From Amaurobius ferox (Eukaryota; Arthropoda; Arachnida; Araneae; Amaurobiidae), in the NCBI GenBank assembly GCA_951213105.1, contig OX578137.1:62335736-62399735 (forward strand): 64,000 bases of DNA, given 5' to 3'. The notes beneath the pieces are model-generated. The model was given only the letters and a program-made list of their open reading frames with translations, did not search any database and was not told the DNA's origin. The translations under genes were made by a program, and so were the position numbers. Below, piece by piece: positions 12,002 to 21,973 of the stretch; position 1 is the first letter of the stretch, and every line of letters begins with the position of its first letter.

Positions 12002-12333
12002 ATGTAGCTTTCAAAGTTTCCAGTTTTCATCTGTCTGTGTTTGCTTTGTAAGAGAGCAAAATCTTCGTTTACAACCTTTACTTTAAAATATACATAGACT
12101 TATGAAGTAATATTAGTACCTGCATAATTTACTATAGGTCTGAACAAATATTAAACGTCATGTCGTCATAAAACCTAAAATGTTTAACTAGGCCTTGACT
12201 ATTTAAACAGTTTTGGTTTGCTAAAAATTTCATGTTTACAGACCCATGCAAACGCAAGTTCACATCGGGGTGGATCTACAAATAAACAGACTAATCAACG
12301 ACTTGAGGCCCTCTGATTTCTTAATACATTATT
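12002..12333. other. Unassigned spacer
   Basis: Ordinary AT-rich DNA between two family A copies. No gene or repeat recognised. Confidence 0.4.
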
Positions 12334-13992
12334 ACTTTCCTTATATACATAGTATAATGTATAAGAAAAGTATTGTGACGGGGTCAAAAATTCGAATTCG
12401 AGTTTTCGACAGGAGAGTATGTTTCAAGCCTTCCCGTAAACGAATCAAACGTTTTTGAGGTGATGTCTGTGTGCATGTGTGTGTCAGTGAGTCTGTGGCG
12501 ACGATATCTCACGAACGAATGGAGTGATTCGAACGAAATTTAGTACAGAAATTGCAATCCGTGAATATTGGAAGTCTATTGTTTTGAAACGCAGTCGAAT
12601 GTTCAAAATCTCTCTAAATTGTCGAGAGAAATTTTGAAAAAATCATAAATTCAAAACCTTTAATAATGTTACACAAATAGTCATTTCTTACGTAATTTTT
12701 TATTATAAAACGATTGACACAAACGTTAGAACGCTAGCATGAACCGTTCTCTACATATTGGACACTTTTCAAATAAATTTATCGAAAATCGCATAAAAAA
12801 AAATATTAACTATTGTGAAATATGTTAACTTTTCATATGTAATATAATACGATAAATTTGGTGACATCATTCTCATGAATCTCGTTCCATACATGAGAAA
12901 AGATACTTTGGATAATACTTTTGTATTTAGACGCCAATAGTCATTTATATGCTACAAGAATAACTTATTTCTCAGTCTATAACACTTGGCGAGATTTTGG
13001 TGACGAATTTGGCAGAATATCGCCAACGTGGTGGCTTTTTAAAATGTTGCCAAATTAACGAAAATGTCTCCAAATTGTTAAAAATGACGACTAATTGACG
13101 GAAATTCAATATCTTGGAAAGAAAATAAGAATGTATTATAAGAATAACCCACTTTTCTGTCCGTAACGTTTTGTCAAAATTTTGATGACGGATTTGTTGG
13201 AATATATCAAACTTGCTGAGTTTTTAGATGTTGCCAAATTGACGAAAATGTCATCCAATTGATAAAAATTCGCCAAATTGATGAAACCGACGCTAAATCA
13301 ATGAAATGACGACTAATTGATGAAAGTTCAATATCTTGGAAAGAACATAAGAGTAGACTGTAAGAATAACCCATTTTTCCGTCCGTAACGCTTGGCGAGA
13401 AATGTAGCGGGACGTTGCCAACTTGACGACTTTTCTAAATGTTACCAAAGTAACAAAAATGTCGCCATATTGATAAAAATGATGCCAAATGGGAAGTAAT
13501 ATTTCGCAAATTCTGATTTCCGTTATATGACGGGCATACCTTCCAGTATATAAAAAATGCTCTTCTCTCCGTTTGTCAGTAACACTTTGGAATGCATTTG
13601 GCGAACTTGGCGAATAATCTAGCAAAGTATCGCCAACTTTATTTCATCTCAGATTGACGAAAATATCGTCAAGATTGCAAAAATGACGCCAAATTAATGA
13701 AAATTACACCAAATTGATGAATTAATTATTAAAATATTTTTATAGATGGACTGTATCTCTTATTGAGGATGCTATCAATATTGATAAATATTTTTTAGTG
13801 TTGCGCGAAATATAAGTTAACTGGGTACTTTGAAATAGTTTTACATGTTGTCAACTGAAATATCGCCAAATGTACAAATCAACGTTTAAAACACAGTTCC
13901 TTGGATATTATACATTATTTTATTACTGTAACAGGAGTAAATTCATTGCATTGTATAAGGAAAGTAATGTGCAACCCACATCAGATTTTTTA
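12334..13992 (+). repeat. Family A repeat with expanded core
   Basis: Same ends as the 11082 copy, but 1.66 kb long. The core unit (TTGGCGAGA... / CGCCAAATTGATAAAAATGA / GACGACTAATTGATG / AATATCTTGGAAAGAA) is repeated about four times, near 12980, 13160, 13390 and 13580, each ending in a 'cc(c)attttt/ctccgtccgtaacgctt' phrase. It then ends AAGGAAAGTAATGTGCAACC and CATCAGATTTTTTA. The growth looks like unequal exchange inside the core. Confidence 0.88.
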
Positions 13993-14224
13993 ATTTAAAA
14001 TTATTGCAATTTTTTTCAATTACGTGAATAACTTTTTATTTAATTGGTCATTTTTTAAATTATAGATCCATGGGTTTATAATCAATAGTTCAAGATATAT
14101 TTAGTCATGCAATTTTTTTCTGATACTGTGTATATCTTATTTCTGATATAAATTATTTATAAAAAGTTATACTTAGTTCTTAAACATATATACATAGGAA
14201 ACATTTTAGTTTTTTGAAGCAGTT

Positions 14225-14320
14225 GTAAAGAACTCATATCCCAACCGGTATTCAAACCCGAGATCTCTCCCTGATTAGATGACACTGTAACCAGTTAATT
14301 ACTAAAGTCTTATATACTAC
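14225..14320 (-). mobile_element. tRNA-like retroposon D, copy 1 (diverged)
   Basis: Read on the minus strand, ACTGGTTACAGTG occupies the A-box position and GGTTTGAATACC is a B-box. They are followed by GGTTGGGATATGAGTTCTTTACA. The same head and 'attctttaca' tail occur at 17991-18093, 18346-18458 and 31343-31446. It is diverged and I find no TSD. Confidence 0.5.
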
Positions 14321-14396
14321 AATTAAAGTGTATTCTGTTCAGATTTTAGATCAAAGTGAAATTTTAGATCTGTATGACCGCCTCATTGCTTCTAAA

Positions 14397-14452
14397 TGAC
14401 GAATAAGATGCTATCCTTTGTTTAAACAGGATAGCATCTTATTCGTCTTAAC
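14397..14452. repeat. Perfect 20-bp-stem inverted repeat
   Basis: GACGAATAAGATGCTATCCT is followed by a 10-nt loop (TTGTTTAAAC) and then its exact reverse complement. It lies about 500 bp upstream of the Penelope-like fragment. It is not followed by a T run and I see no other copy in the window. Confidence 0.9.
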
Positions 14453-14892
14453 TCTTATGAATTGAAAATTGCCCTTATAAGTAGTAGGGTCCTTATAAAA
14501 ATAAAACTTATTTTAAGACCTCATTGATTCCCTGCTTCTAACCTAAGTAGTTAGGTTACTTATAGGTTACTTGCAAAGTGATTTGACAGCTTCAGAGCAA
14601 CGGATAATATCCCGAGAAAGATGTGGGATAACCATCTTATCTGTCCATATTTCGTTGTCATTTCTGCACTTTTAGCATTAATATTCAACAAAAATTACAC
14701 CACAAAATAATTGTGTTCATAAAAAGTTGACTTCCTTTGGTGTTAATTGTATACACACATGTAATGTTTTTTGATAATTTATTATGATTCCAATTTAAAA
14801 CTTTTACAAAAAATTGTGAACGAATAAATAAAATTGGCATCACGTCTGATGTCAACCAGCAGAAACAACAAGAGGAACAACAAGTTTTATTT
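14453..14892. other. Unassigned region upstream of the Penelope fragment
   Basis: No reverse-transcriptase motif (such as YADD) could be read here in any frame. If the element once extended this far, it has decayed past recognition. Confidence 0.4.
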
Positions 14893-15525
14893 TCAATCTT
14901 GGCTATGAGGCTGCCTATTCCTTTGAATTTATACATAAGGTTTTTTCCCATGTTCGCCGTAAATTTTTCTCAAATTGATACTAAACTTATTTCTTTAAAA
15001 GATCGTTTGAAACATAAATCTAGTTTCCCGTACCATCCTAGGATTTTCCGTCCCTTTATTCAGTTCTGCTCTGAATTTGGTTTCAGGCCTGCTCACTCTA
15101 TTGTTTCTTCTTTATTTAACCGGATTCGGTCTGATAAGCTGGGTGATAAGGAAGACTTTAAAAGCTTTGCTGGGGTGTATGTGATGCCCTGTTGTCCATC
15201 TATGGTAACTTTAAATTTTATATTGGCAGTACAAAACGTACTATTGGTATCCGTTTTCAGAACATGCTAGGGATGTCAAAGGTGGTAAACTTTCTACGGC
15301 CCTTGCTCATATTGTTGTTAAAGAAAATTTCCGTCCCATTTTTGAAAGAACTTTCCTTCTTATGCGTTGTAATAACCCCCGTAATATTCTCCTTTTTGAG
15401 TCCCTCTTTATTTATGTTTACCGCGAGTCGATTTGTAATTTTGACCCCGTTCAGTTTTTAAGTTATGCTTGGCGACTCATTCTCGACTCCATGCAATTCA
15501 AGTCTCTTCATAGTTATCTTTGACG
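14893..15525 (+). pseudogene. Penelope-like retroelement, GIY-YIG endonuclease remnant
   Basis: Two overlapping frames together carry the C-terminus of a Penelope-like protein. The first frame gives RPFIQFCSEFGFRPAHS and a linker, then FAGVYVMPCCPS. After a frameshift (near 15190) the second gives NFKFYIGSTKRTIGIRF. GVYV-PC plus YIGSTKR is the GIY-YIG nuclease signature of endonuclease-bearing Penelope elements. Further shifts follow, with LAHIVVKENFRPIFER and RCNNPRNILLFESLF visible in a third frame, ending near a TGA at about 15521. The reverse transcriptase is not recognisable, so this is a 5'-truncated, frameshifted dead copy. Confidence 0.72.
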
Positions 15526-15773
15526 TCATCCTCTCGGGGATTGGACCTGATTGCCCCCATTTTTTAAAATTTTTTGAATTTGAAAATTCTGTAATAAAAT
15601 TGTAAATTTTTACTGTTCTTTTTGTGATTTATGCTCGATTTTTTGAATCTGTGCAAAATGTTTTGTATTTTTGGATTCTCCTTAGATAAACGTAATTTTA
15701 TTGATAATTGTATTTATGCAAATTTGTCACCTTTTCTGGTCTATATATGAACGATCATTCCTATTTCCATGTA

Positions 15774-15816
15774 GCCACTTATGAAGAGCGTATTTACGCT
15801 TGAAAGCGCTCTGGCC
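15774..15816 (+). ncRNA. Hammerhead-ribozyme-like motif (degenerate)
   Basis: About 250 bp after the Penelope endonuclease the sequence folds as stem I GCCA/TGGC, core CTTATGA, stem II AGCGT-ATTT-ACGCT, then GAAA, a very short helix III region and CTC before stem I closes. This follows the hammerhead order (CUGAUGA - stem II - GAAA - NUH), except that the conserved G5 is T. Penelope-like elements are known to carry minimal hammerheads with tiny helix III in their terminal repeats. I infer a relic; the G5 change should abolish cleavage. Confidence 0.5.
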
Positions 15817-16039
15817 TTTTTAAGTTTTATAAGTCTTAAAGAAGTGAAATAAAGACCTTCTATTATAGTTGTGATCTTGTTGTTTCTGCTAATTGTGAAC
15901 GAATTTATAATATTTTTGCAGCCTGAGTTCTGATAAAGAGAAAAACAAAATGACAACTTGCGAAATTATTCCCTCTTTTATTATATTTGACATTGAAAAT
16001 ATCGCTTCTTTGTTCAAGTTGCAGAAAAATAAATTAATA

Positions 16040-16560
16040 AAATAAATTAAATAAATTGACGCACAAATCTGCCATGGAAATTCGATGTACTTATTTATAT
16101 TTAAGAGTTTTGTTAAAAAAATAGCTTACCAGACGGAAATCAAGCCATTAAATTTTCCCCAAAGTTGCTTATTGTCAAAACTGAAATTTCAATATTTTTT
16201 CGTACAGTACTTATAATTGCGATAAATAATTGCATATAATTAAGAAAAATTTAAAAATGACTAAATATTTCATGCTGTATGGACATTTTGCTCCTTTTAG
16301 TTACGATATTATTCGTTGGTATTTTAAATTCTTCTCTCACATCTGCATTAACTGTTATTTTGAAAATGTCTTTTTTCTCTTGCTATTCATTAATTAAGGG
16401 CTATACAATGAAATGCAGAAGAATTCTAGGAAAAGAAAACTTACAATGCTTCAGAACTTATAGAATTGTTTTCATTTACGATAATTTCTGTCTGTGTCAT
16501 GCTGTGTTTCAGTTTATGTTTCTAAATAAGATATCGTCAACATAATGTGCTGAATTCTCC
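16040..16560 (+). repeat. Dispersed repeat F, copy 2
   Basis: Shares ACTGAAATTTCAATATTTTT, 'ataattgcgataaataattgc', AAATTTAAAAATGACTAAAT, 'atattattcgttggtattttaaattc', 'catctgcattaactgttattttgaaaatg' and 'tcattaattaag' with the other F copies. The 88-codon open frame inside it is not conserved between copies and is probably chance. Confidence 0.7.
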
Positions 16561-17040
16561 CGCAGTTTCCTCGTAAATTCTAGCCTAGTTTTGTTTAGTT
16601 CTTATTTTCAGTAATCAGTGGTATTTCAAATATATTATTACAATGTAAACAGAAACCGAAAATTTTAAAAACGCAAAGTACTTTATTTCCTGTCTAATTA
16701 TACGTATTCGTTACCAGTTTCAGCCAACTTTGAACATAATTGAATCAAAAAATGGATTTTAGAATATGACATAATAAGCAAATTTTTGCGTTTTCGAACA
16801 TAATACTTAACGAAATAATACTTAAGAAACATAATACTTAAAGAAATAGTCCTAACATAATACTTAAAGAAATAGTCCTAAATGTTACTTTTAAAACAGA
16901 ATGATTTTCGATAGATCTTCGTGGTGCTTCACGAAAAGAATATATAACCAACAGTTTGTCGTAATAAATTAAGTGAAACGTGAAAAATAATTAGCATGAT
17001 AAATAAAAGTAATTAGCATTAGAAAATTAATTAGTTATGT
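16561..17040. other. Unassigned DNA with short duplications
   Basis: Contains a local triplication of 'cataatacttaa(a/c)gaaat' (about 16799-16875). No gene recognised. Confidence 0.45.
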
Positions 17041-17975
17041 CTAGCACTATACCCGTTTATTTTGTATGGAACATACTATATAAAGAAACTTACTTGTACA
17101 CTTACTTTTCACATGATTGCACTTAAAATGCACAATCGTCTGCAAATTCCTATAGTATTCTAAATGATATTGTTACTCAAAACATTCTATTAAAATACTT
17201 AAATTAATGTTCCTGAAAGGAAGTTTACTGGAATGGTATTGATCTGTTTTTGTTATATGAAATTATCTTCACAGGCAGAGCTGAAAAATTAAACATATCG
17301 GTCCCGTTTGTAAATAAATTTACGAAAAATATGAAATTGAATTAATATATACCAAAAAGAATTCGCTAAAATTGTATTGGCAGATATATCTGTACTACTT
17401 ATATTGTTATAGATAAGAAGATATATCCGTGTATTAGAAGATATATCCGTGTACTAAAAGATATATTCATGCTACAATATATGAGTTTGAAAATTATTTG
17501 CAAAAATAAAATCGATGACGTATGAAATTGAAAATATCAATTATCCCCATCATCTTTAAACCAGAAGGTCGAAATGAATTTTTTTTTTTTTTTAATCAAA
17601 TGGCCAAGCACTTAACTTCCATCATTCGCCTATACATCGGCCAGGAACGTGAACCATTTAGTCGTCCTAGGACGTTGCCCCCAGACGCACCAGAGGGGGG
17701 CGGCACACGCTGCGCCCAACAACACAACATCCATGCCTTATGTGGGACTCGAACCCACAACGCGGCGGTCGAACGATCGCTTGGAAACGCTCGCCTTGAC
17801 CGCTCGACCACCGCGTCGGCTCGAAATGAATATAATCCAGTCAAAAATGCAATTGCGATAAAATTTATTTTATATACATTTCTTTATTATATAAATGGGA
17901 AAAGATTTAATAGAAATTCGCTTCTGTATAAACACATTGGATTTAATTCCTTTGCTAATGGTATTGACCTGTTAA
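17041..17975 (-). mobile_element. Helitron-like element, inverted, split by a SINE
   Basis: On the minus strand the 3' end reads AACGGGTATAGTGCTAG, matching ACGGGTATGCTGCTAG at 6376-6392. The body matches 5390-6392 inverted (agtac-plus-ggatata repeats at 17390-17480, the AAATCCAATGTGTTTAT phrase at about 17925-17945). It is interrupted at 17580-17820 by a tRNA-Ser-type SINE. The CTAG is followed by A rather than T, so the terminus may have eroded. Confidence 0.6.
17580..17820 (-). mobile_element. tRNA-Ser-type SINE, copy 1
   Basis: On the minus strand the head is GCCGACGCGGTGGTCGAGCG...GGTCAAGGCGAGCG with a long variable arm and GTGGGTTCGAGTCCCAC. This is a class II (Ser-like) tRNA with A and B boxes, followed by a GC-rich body and a poly(A) tail (the T run at 17580-17594). 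Flanking copies of TCGAAATGAAT (17569-17579 and 17821-17831) form an 11-bp TSD. Two relatives lie at 38609 and 58325. Confidence 0.92.
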
Positions 17976-17990
17976 CAGAAACTTGTGGTA

Positions 17991-18093
17991 TGTGGAGAGT
18001 CCCCTTTGACGACAAGAGCCTACGGCGTTAGCTGGCTAGTTCGAGAAAGATTCGTAGTTCGATACCCGGTTTGGGGCAGCAAGATTCTTTACA
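17991..18093 (+). repeat. TRIM-like element, left terminal repeat (or retroposon D copy 2)
   Basis: Begins TGTGGAGAGTCCCCTTTGAC and GACAAGAG, has a degraded tRNA-like segment (GTAGTTCGATACCCGG as B-box) and ends GCAAGATTCTTTACA, so it starts TG and ends CA. The sequence just after it, TGGTGCCCTAAC, sits where an LTR element has its primer-binding site. It pairs with the repeat at 18346-18458. Confidence 0.6.
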
Positions 18094-18132
18094 ATGGTGC
18101 CCTAACATATCGATCGTATAGGTTGGTGCAAG

Positions 18133-18285
18133 ATGTCGGATGCAAGATCTCGGAGGTCTGAAAGTGACCCTAGTTTGGATTTAGTGGACTCTGGGATATT
18201 GGACTCCGATTTCAAATTGGGAGAACAACGATCACGCAGGAAATTAATCAGGAGGATAAAGAATAACATCGGAAGGCTAATCTGA
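18133..18285 (+). CDS. 50-aa open frame inside TRIM-like unit
   Basis: ATG to TGA, beginning MSDARSRRSESDPSLDLVDS and ending in a basic stretch RRKLIRRIKNNIGRLI. It starts 40 bp after the left terminal repeat, where a gag-like frame would begin in an LTR element. The composition (acidic/serine N-terminus, basic C-terminus, no low-complexity AT bias) is unlike the noise frames nearby. I do not recognise a family. It may be the relic start of a gag gene or a chance frame. Confidence 0.35.
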   Translation: MSDARSRRSESDPSLDLVDSGILDSDFKLGEQRSRRKLIRRIKNNIGRLI

Positions 18286-18345
18286 GTTAAAAATAGAAGG
18301 CTAATCAGATTGTGAGCTGCAATTTGACATTAGAGGGAGGGATAA

Positions 18346-18458
18346 TGCGGAGTCCATTTCGACAAGAGTTTGTAAATCCGTCCCAGTAGCTCAGCGGTAG
18401 AGTGTCGGTTGGCCATATCCTTGGTTCGATTTCCGGTTGGATAGCAAGATTCTTTACA
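18346..18458 (+). repeat. TRIM-like element, right terminal repeat (or retroposon D copy 3)
   Basis: Begins TGCGGAGTCCATTTCGACAA, carries a readable tRNA-like promoter (A-box TAGCTCAGCGGTAGAGTG, B-box GGTTCGATTTCC) and ends GCAAGATTCTTTACA. The purine stretch AGAGGGAGGGATAA directly precedes it, as a polypurine tract would. I find no flanking TSD for the 17991-18458 unit, so two independent retroposons remain possible. Confidence 0.6.
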
Positions 18459-18699
18459 TATGCCCCAACACTACGTTGAACCTAGATAAAACATTGAAAA
18501 TTCTATATTAATATTTTCATAAAATATTCAAAATATTCTAATTTAATGCAGATAATTTTGCGCATAGATTTGAATGGACACACTTTGCTGAAAACCGGAA
18601 AAACTATATTTTTAAATAATAGTGCAGAGAATAAACAAACATACAGAATTAATACGAGTTTATCCGTTTGCTTCATTTGACATTAAAAATATCATCTTT

Positions 18700-19240
18700 T
18701 GTTTCACCCAATTTATAAAATAATTATGAAGTTGGGGCAGCTTCCAAACAAAGAAATTCAATGCATTAGTTTATATTTAGTATTCATTTTCAAAAGTATT
18801 CGCTTACGAATCAAGTAATCAAGAACGCATTACAAACAAGCTACTGAATTAAAAGTCAAAACTCAAATTCAAATAGTTTAAAAAAAAATCTTTATAATTG
18901 AGATAAATAATTGCGTATAATTAACAAAAATTTTAAAATAAAGTTTGAGAAAAATAATTAAATAATTCTCAGTGTAAAATGTGTTTTTTTCCGTTATTCT
19001 ATTATTTATCAGCATTTAAAATTAATCGCATGCATCGGGGTTTTCTGGTATTTTGAATTTTTCTACTAGGTACTCATTAATTAAGAACTTAACAATGAAA
19101 GGCAGACAGCGGAATGATGCCTAGAAAAAGAAAATATACAATGGTCGAGAACGTTTCGAATTGTTCCGATTTGCGATAATTTGTGCTTGAGTAACATAAT
19201 TTTTTTTTTTTCATTTAATGAAAATTCCTAATATTTGCTT
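18700..19240 (+). repeat. Dispersed repeat F, copy 3
   Basis: Landmarks AAAGAAATTCAATGCATTAG, AAAACTCAAATTCAAATAGT, 'ataattgagataaataattgc', 'cattaattaagaacttaacaatgaaaggcag'. Collinear with copies at 8155 and 29320. Confidence 0.78.
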
Positions 19241-19378
19241 TATAAATTGTTGACTACATTTTCTAAAATTTCACAAATTTCGAACGGATTTCTCTTAGAT
19301 TTTGTTTTTAGTAGCCTGCTTCAGCGCCCAGTGCTGTCGCTTTTTGAGAAAATTCTGCGATGTATTCAATACGTACAA

Positions 19379-19955
19379 TACTCCTTGAGCTAACCACTGC
19401 TTTACCCCACTCAATCTATTCTTACCAAAGAATGCAATACTTGGCAGATTTTTTTTTTAAAATTGGAAAATGCAAAGTACTGAAAGCTCCTTGAGCTAAT
19501 CACTGCTTTACCCCACGCAATCTATACTTACCAAAGAATGAAATAGAGGGTAGATTTTTTAAACTGGGAAAATGTAAAGTACTGAAGCCCTTTGAGCTAA
19601 CCACTGCTTTACCCCATGTAGTCTATTCTTACCAAAGAATGAAATACAGAGTAGATATTTTAAAATAGGAACTTTCGAGATCCCTACGAGCTGACCACTG
19701 CTTTGGTCCACGCAATCTGTACTCACCAAAGAATGCAATACTTGGCAGGTATTTTAAAATGGGAATTGCCGACACCCCCACAAGCTAACCACTGCTTTAC
19801 CCCATCTAGTCTATTTTTACTAAAGAATGAAATACAGGGTAGATATTTTAAAATAGGAACTATCGACACTCCTACAAGCTAACCACTGATTTGGCACATG
19901 CAATCTGTTTATAGCAAAGAACTTGATACTTGGTGGATATTTTAAAATGGGAAAA
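19379..19955 (+). repeat. ~95-105 bp tandem array, six units
   Basis: Each unit has 'gagctaaccactgctttaccccac', 'caatctattcttaccaaagaatg', 'aatacttggcagat' and 'ttttaaaatgggaa'. Two alternating subtypes can be told apart: one with CAATCT...AATACTTGG and one with AGTCTA...AATACAGGG. This suggests a higher-order dimer. The array lies just left of the piggyBac element. Confidence 0.93.
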
Positions 19956-20087
19956 TACTTACATTAGAAATAGCGAGTGACATATATTTAGAATTGTACA
20001 TATCCCGCTTCCGGGATCCCTTTCCTGAATGAATCCTTTAAAAATCCTCTCCCCAGAATCCAACAAAATAGAATGAAAAAAATTCCT

Positions 20088-20117
20088 CTTTGAATAAAAT
20101 CCTAACTCGCATATTAA
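20088..20117 (+). repeat. 30-bp direct repeat flanking piggyBac, left
   Basis: CTTTGAATAAAATCCTAACT... ending TATTAA. Repeated at 21974-22003 with one mismatch. A shorter relative (ATAAAATCCTAACT) follows at about 22010. Confidence 0.95.
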
Positions 20118-20356
20118 CCCTTTCGGGACGGCGGCATTCCGAAACCGCCGTGGCCTAAAAGACGGAGCGCTTTGTTTCCGAACTTTTCCCAAAAGACGGC
20201 TAATTTTTTGCTCTAAGCCTAACTGTCGAAAAAAATTCACTAAAAATCACCCGTTCAACACAGCATTCTACTTTTTTCAGGAAGAAAGGAAATACTTATT
20301 TTCTATTTGATGTATATTTTTTATATAAATTTTCTTTTATCAAAATATTAAAAATT

Positions 20357-21007
20357 TTAGTGTATATATGTTTTAGGTACAGATGGATTATTCTTTGGCA
20401 TGTCCTTCTGATTTTTTAAAACTGTACCACATATATGCATATTCTTAGACAACAAATACTTTGCAAGTACAGGAGAGGTAAAAAATATATACAAATACAA
20501 AGTATATCCTTTTCCTGAAAGTTCATTTAGAAATGTTTTCACAACGCGTTCTCCATACCCACCATCAGAGTTTGATAATTCCGTGTCCTTTCCAGTATAC
20601 ACAAGGAAATTCCATTTATAGCCTGATTCCGATTCTGACAATTTATATATTTTTATTCCATATCTGGACCTTTTAGAGTGGATATATTGACGAAATCCCA
20701 GCCTTCCTTTCCATGAGAACAAAGATTCATCAATGAACACATTTCTTCTAGGAGTGTATAAAGATTTAAATTTTGAAACTAATGCATCTAACACGGGTTT
20801 CAATTTATCTAGTTTTTGGGCATTACTATCAAGAGTAAAATAAAGGTAACGTAATATTCCTATAAATCGATCGCGACTCATAACTGTATTAAAAAATGGA
20901 GTACTGATAATTGGATTCTTAGAAAAATACATTTTAAGATTTGGTTTTCTGACAATGCTCGTCAAAATAACTAATGCGAGAAACACACTAAATTCGTTTC
21001 CTGTCAC
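20357..21007 (-). pseudogene. piggyBac transposase, DDE-domain fragment
   Basis: The 216-aa frame matches the DDE_Tnp_1_7 (piggyBac) fold. It has FLALVILTSIVRKPNLKMYF, then MSRDRFIGILRYL, then IDESLFSWKGRLGFRQYI with the first catalytic Asp, HSKRSRYGIKIYKL, and the CGTVLKNQKDMPK block. Two defects are visible. The second catalytic Asp, expected just before the FYTS-like motif, is Tyr (LYLYIFFTSPVLAKYLL). The protein also stops soon after MPKNNPSVPK, so the third Asp and the C-terminal Cys-rich region are missing. Inactive. Confidence 0.9.
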
Positions 21008-21079
21008 AGGTGAAAATACATTTCAGTTCCTGTCACAGGTGTAAATACACACACACAGGTGTTAAATACATTAATACAT

Positions 21080-21492
21080 TTAGGTGGAGTCTTCGATGTG
21101 GAAGGAGAGAGGAGATTTTTCTCCCATTTTTTCTGCTTTTACGAAAAATTCTACTAGTTCATCATCAAAAATATGCTAAAAAAATCAAGTTCCTTATCTA
21201 AATTAGGCAGCATGCTATTGTGATTTATTCCAGGTATGTTAAAAAACTCCAAAGAATTCAGATCTTTCAAATCACATGTCCAAACGTGATTCGAAAAAAC
21301 AGCAACTGAAGCTGGCGGCGTTGTAATAATAGTACGCTCAGAATCTGAAGAATCAATTGCATTTTCAGATTCATCATCAGAAATACCACTGTTCCACGAA
21401 TTTTCCTTATCTGCTTTGCTTTCATTACTGTCTGGTTCGTTTACCATGCGCGTATATTCTTCCACAGAAAGAAAAAGTCTCAAACCTCCCAT
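21080..21492 (-). pseudogene. piggyBac transposase, N-terminal fragment
   Basis: An acidic N-terminus (SDDESENAIDSSDSERT) is followed by FFNIPGINHNSMLPNLD, like the PGIN-type linker of piggyBac transposases. A frameshift near 21170 moves the reading to DELVEFFVKAEKMGEKSPL, which continues the family pattern. Short repeats of CACCTGTGACAGGAA (about 21004-21050) separate it from the DDE fragment. Same gene as 20357-21007, split by frameshifts. Confidence 0.8.
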
Positions 21493-21973
21493 ATTTTTAT
21501 TCGAAATAGCCTAATCATTTCACTGTCGCACATTCCTTTAACTCCCCTCGTCCCCCCCCCCCCCCCCTTAAAAAAAAATACTCTCTTATATTCCTGTAAT
21601 TCACCAACAAAATCATTAAAAGCTAAAATCAAAAGGAAACCCGGAACTCAATTATAAAATTGTTGATGCTGCGAGAAGTGCTCTGTTTATTTACTTTACA
21701 GAACCATGTTTCCCCGCTCCGAATGGAGAAATAATTCTTTGGATTCTCCTTGTGCCAAGGTCAAACATCTATAAAATACATTTAAGTTGCTTCCACGGGC
21801 ATTTAACGCCATCTAGTAGACAAATAAATTCAAATGAAAACGTTCCACGTAGAAACACCAATACGTGCCACTCGGCGTTTAGGGTAAAGTTCTCTCCGGC
21901 ACCAGTGAGTGCCGAACGTCCTTGAATGCAAGCTCGCAGCTGGCACGCGGGCGTGTTAACCGTCGCGAAAGGG

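Larger units (their letters stand above)
20118..21973 (-). mobile_element. piggyBac-family element, both ends present, dead
   Basis: Left TIR CCCTTTCGGGACGG (20118-20131) follows TTAA (20114-20117). Right TIR is CCCTTTCGCGACGG on the minus strand (21960-21973), 13/14 identical. Length 1856 bp. A broken transposase lies inside, minus strand. The right TIR is not followed directly by TTAA. Instead a 30-bp copy of the left flank (20088-20117) follows at 21974-22003 and ends in TTAA. An 18-nt C run at about 21550-21567 is also inside. Confidence 0.9.

Noticed and set aside
17620..17820. Genuine tRNA-Ser gene (also 38609 and 58325)
   Set aside because: Each is followed by the same SINE body and poly(A), and the first has a TSD; they are SINE heads.
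17522..18031. 169-codon plus-strand frame
   Set aside because: It runs across a Helitron, an inverted SINE (including its poly(T)) and into a terminal repeat. No family resemblance; chance frame.
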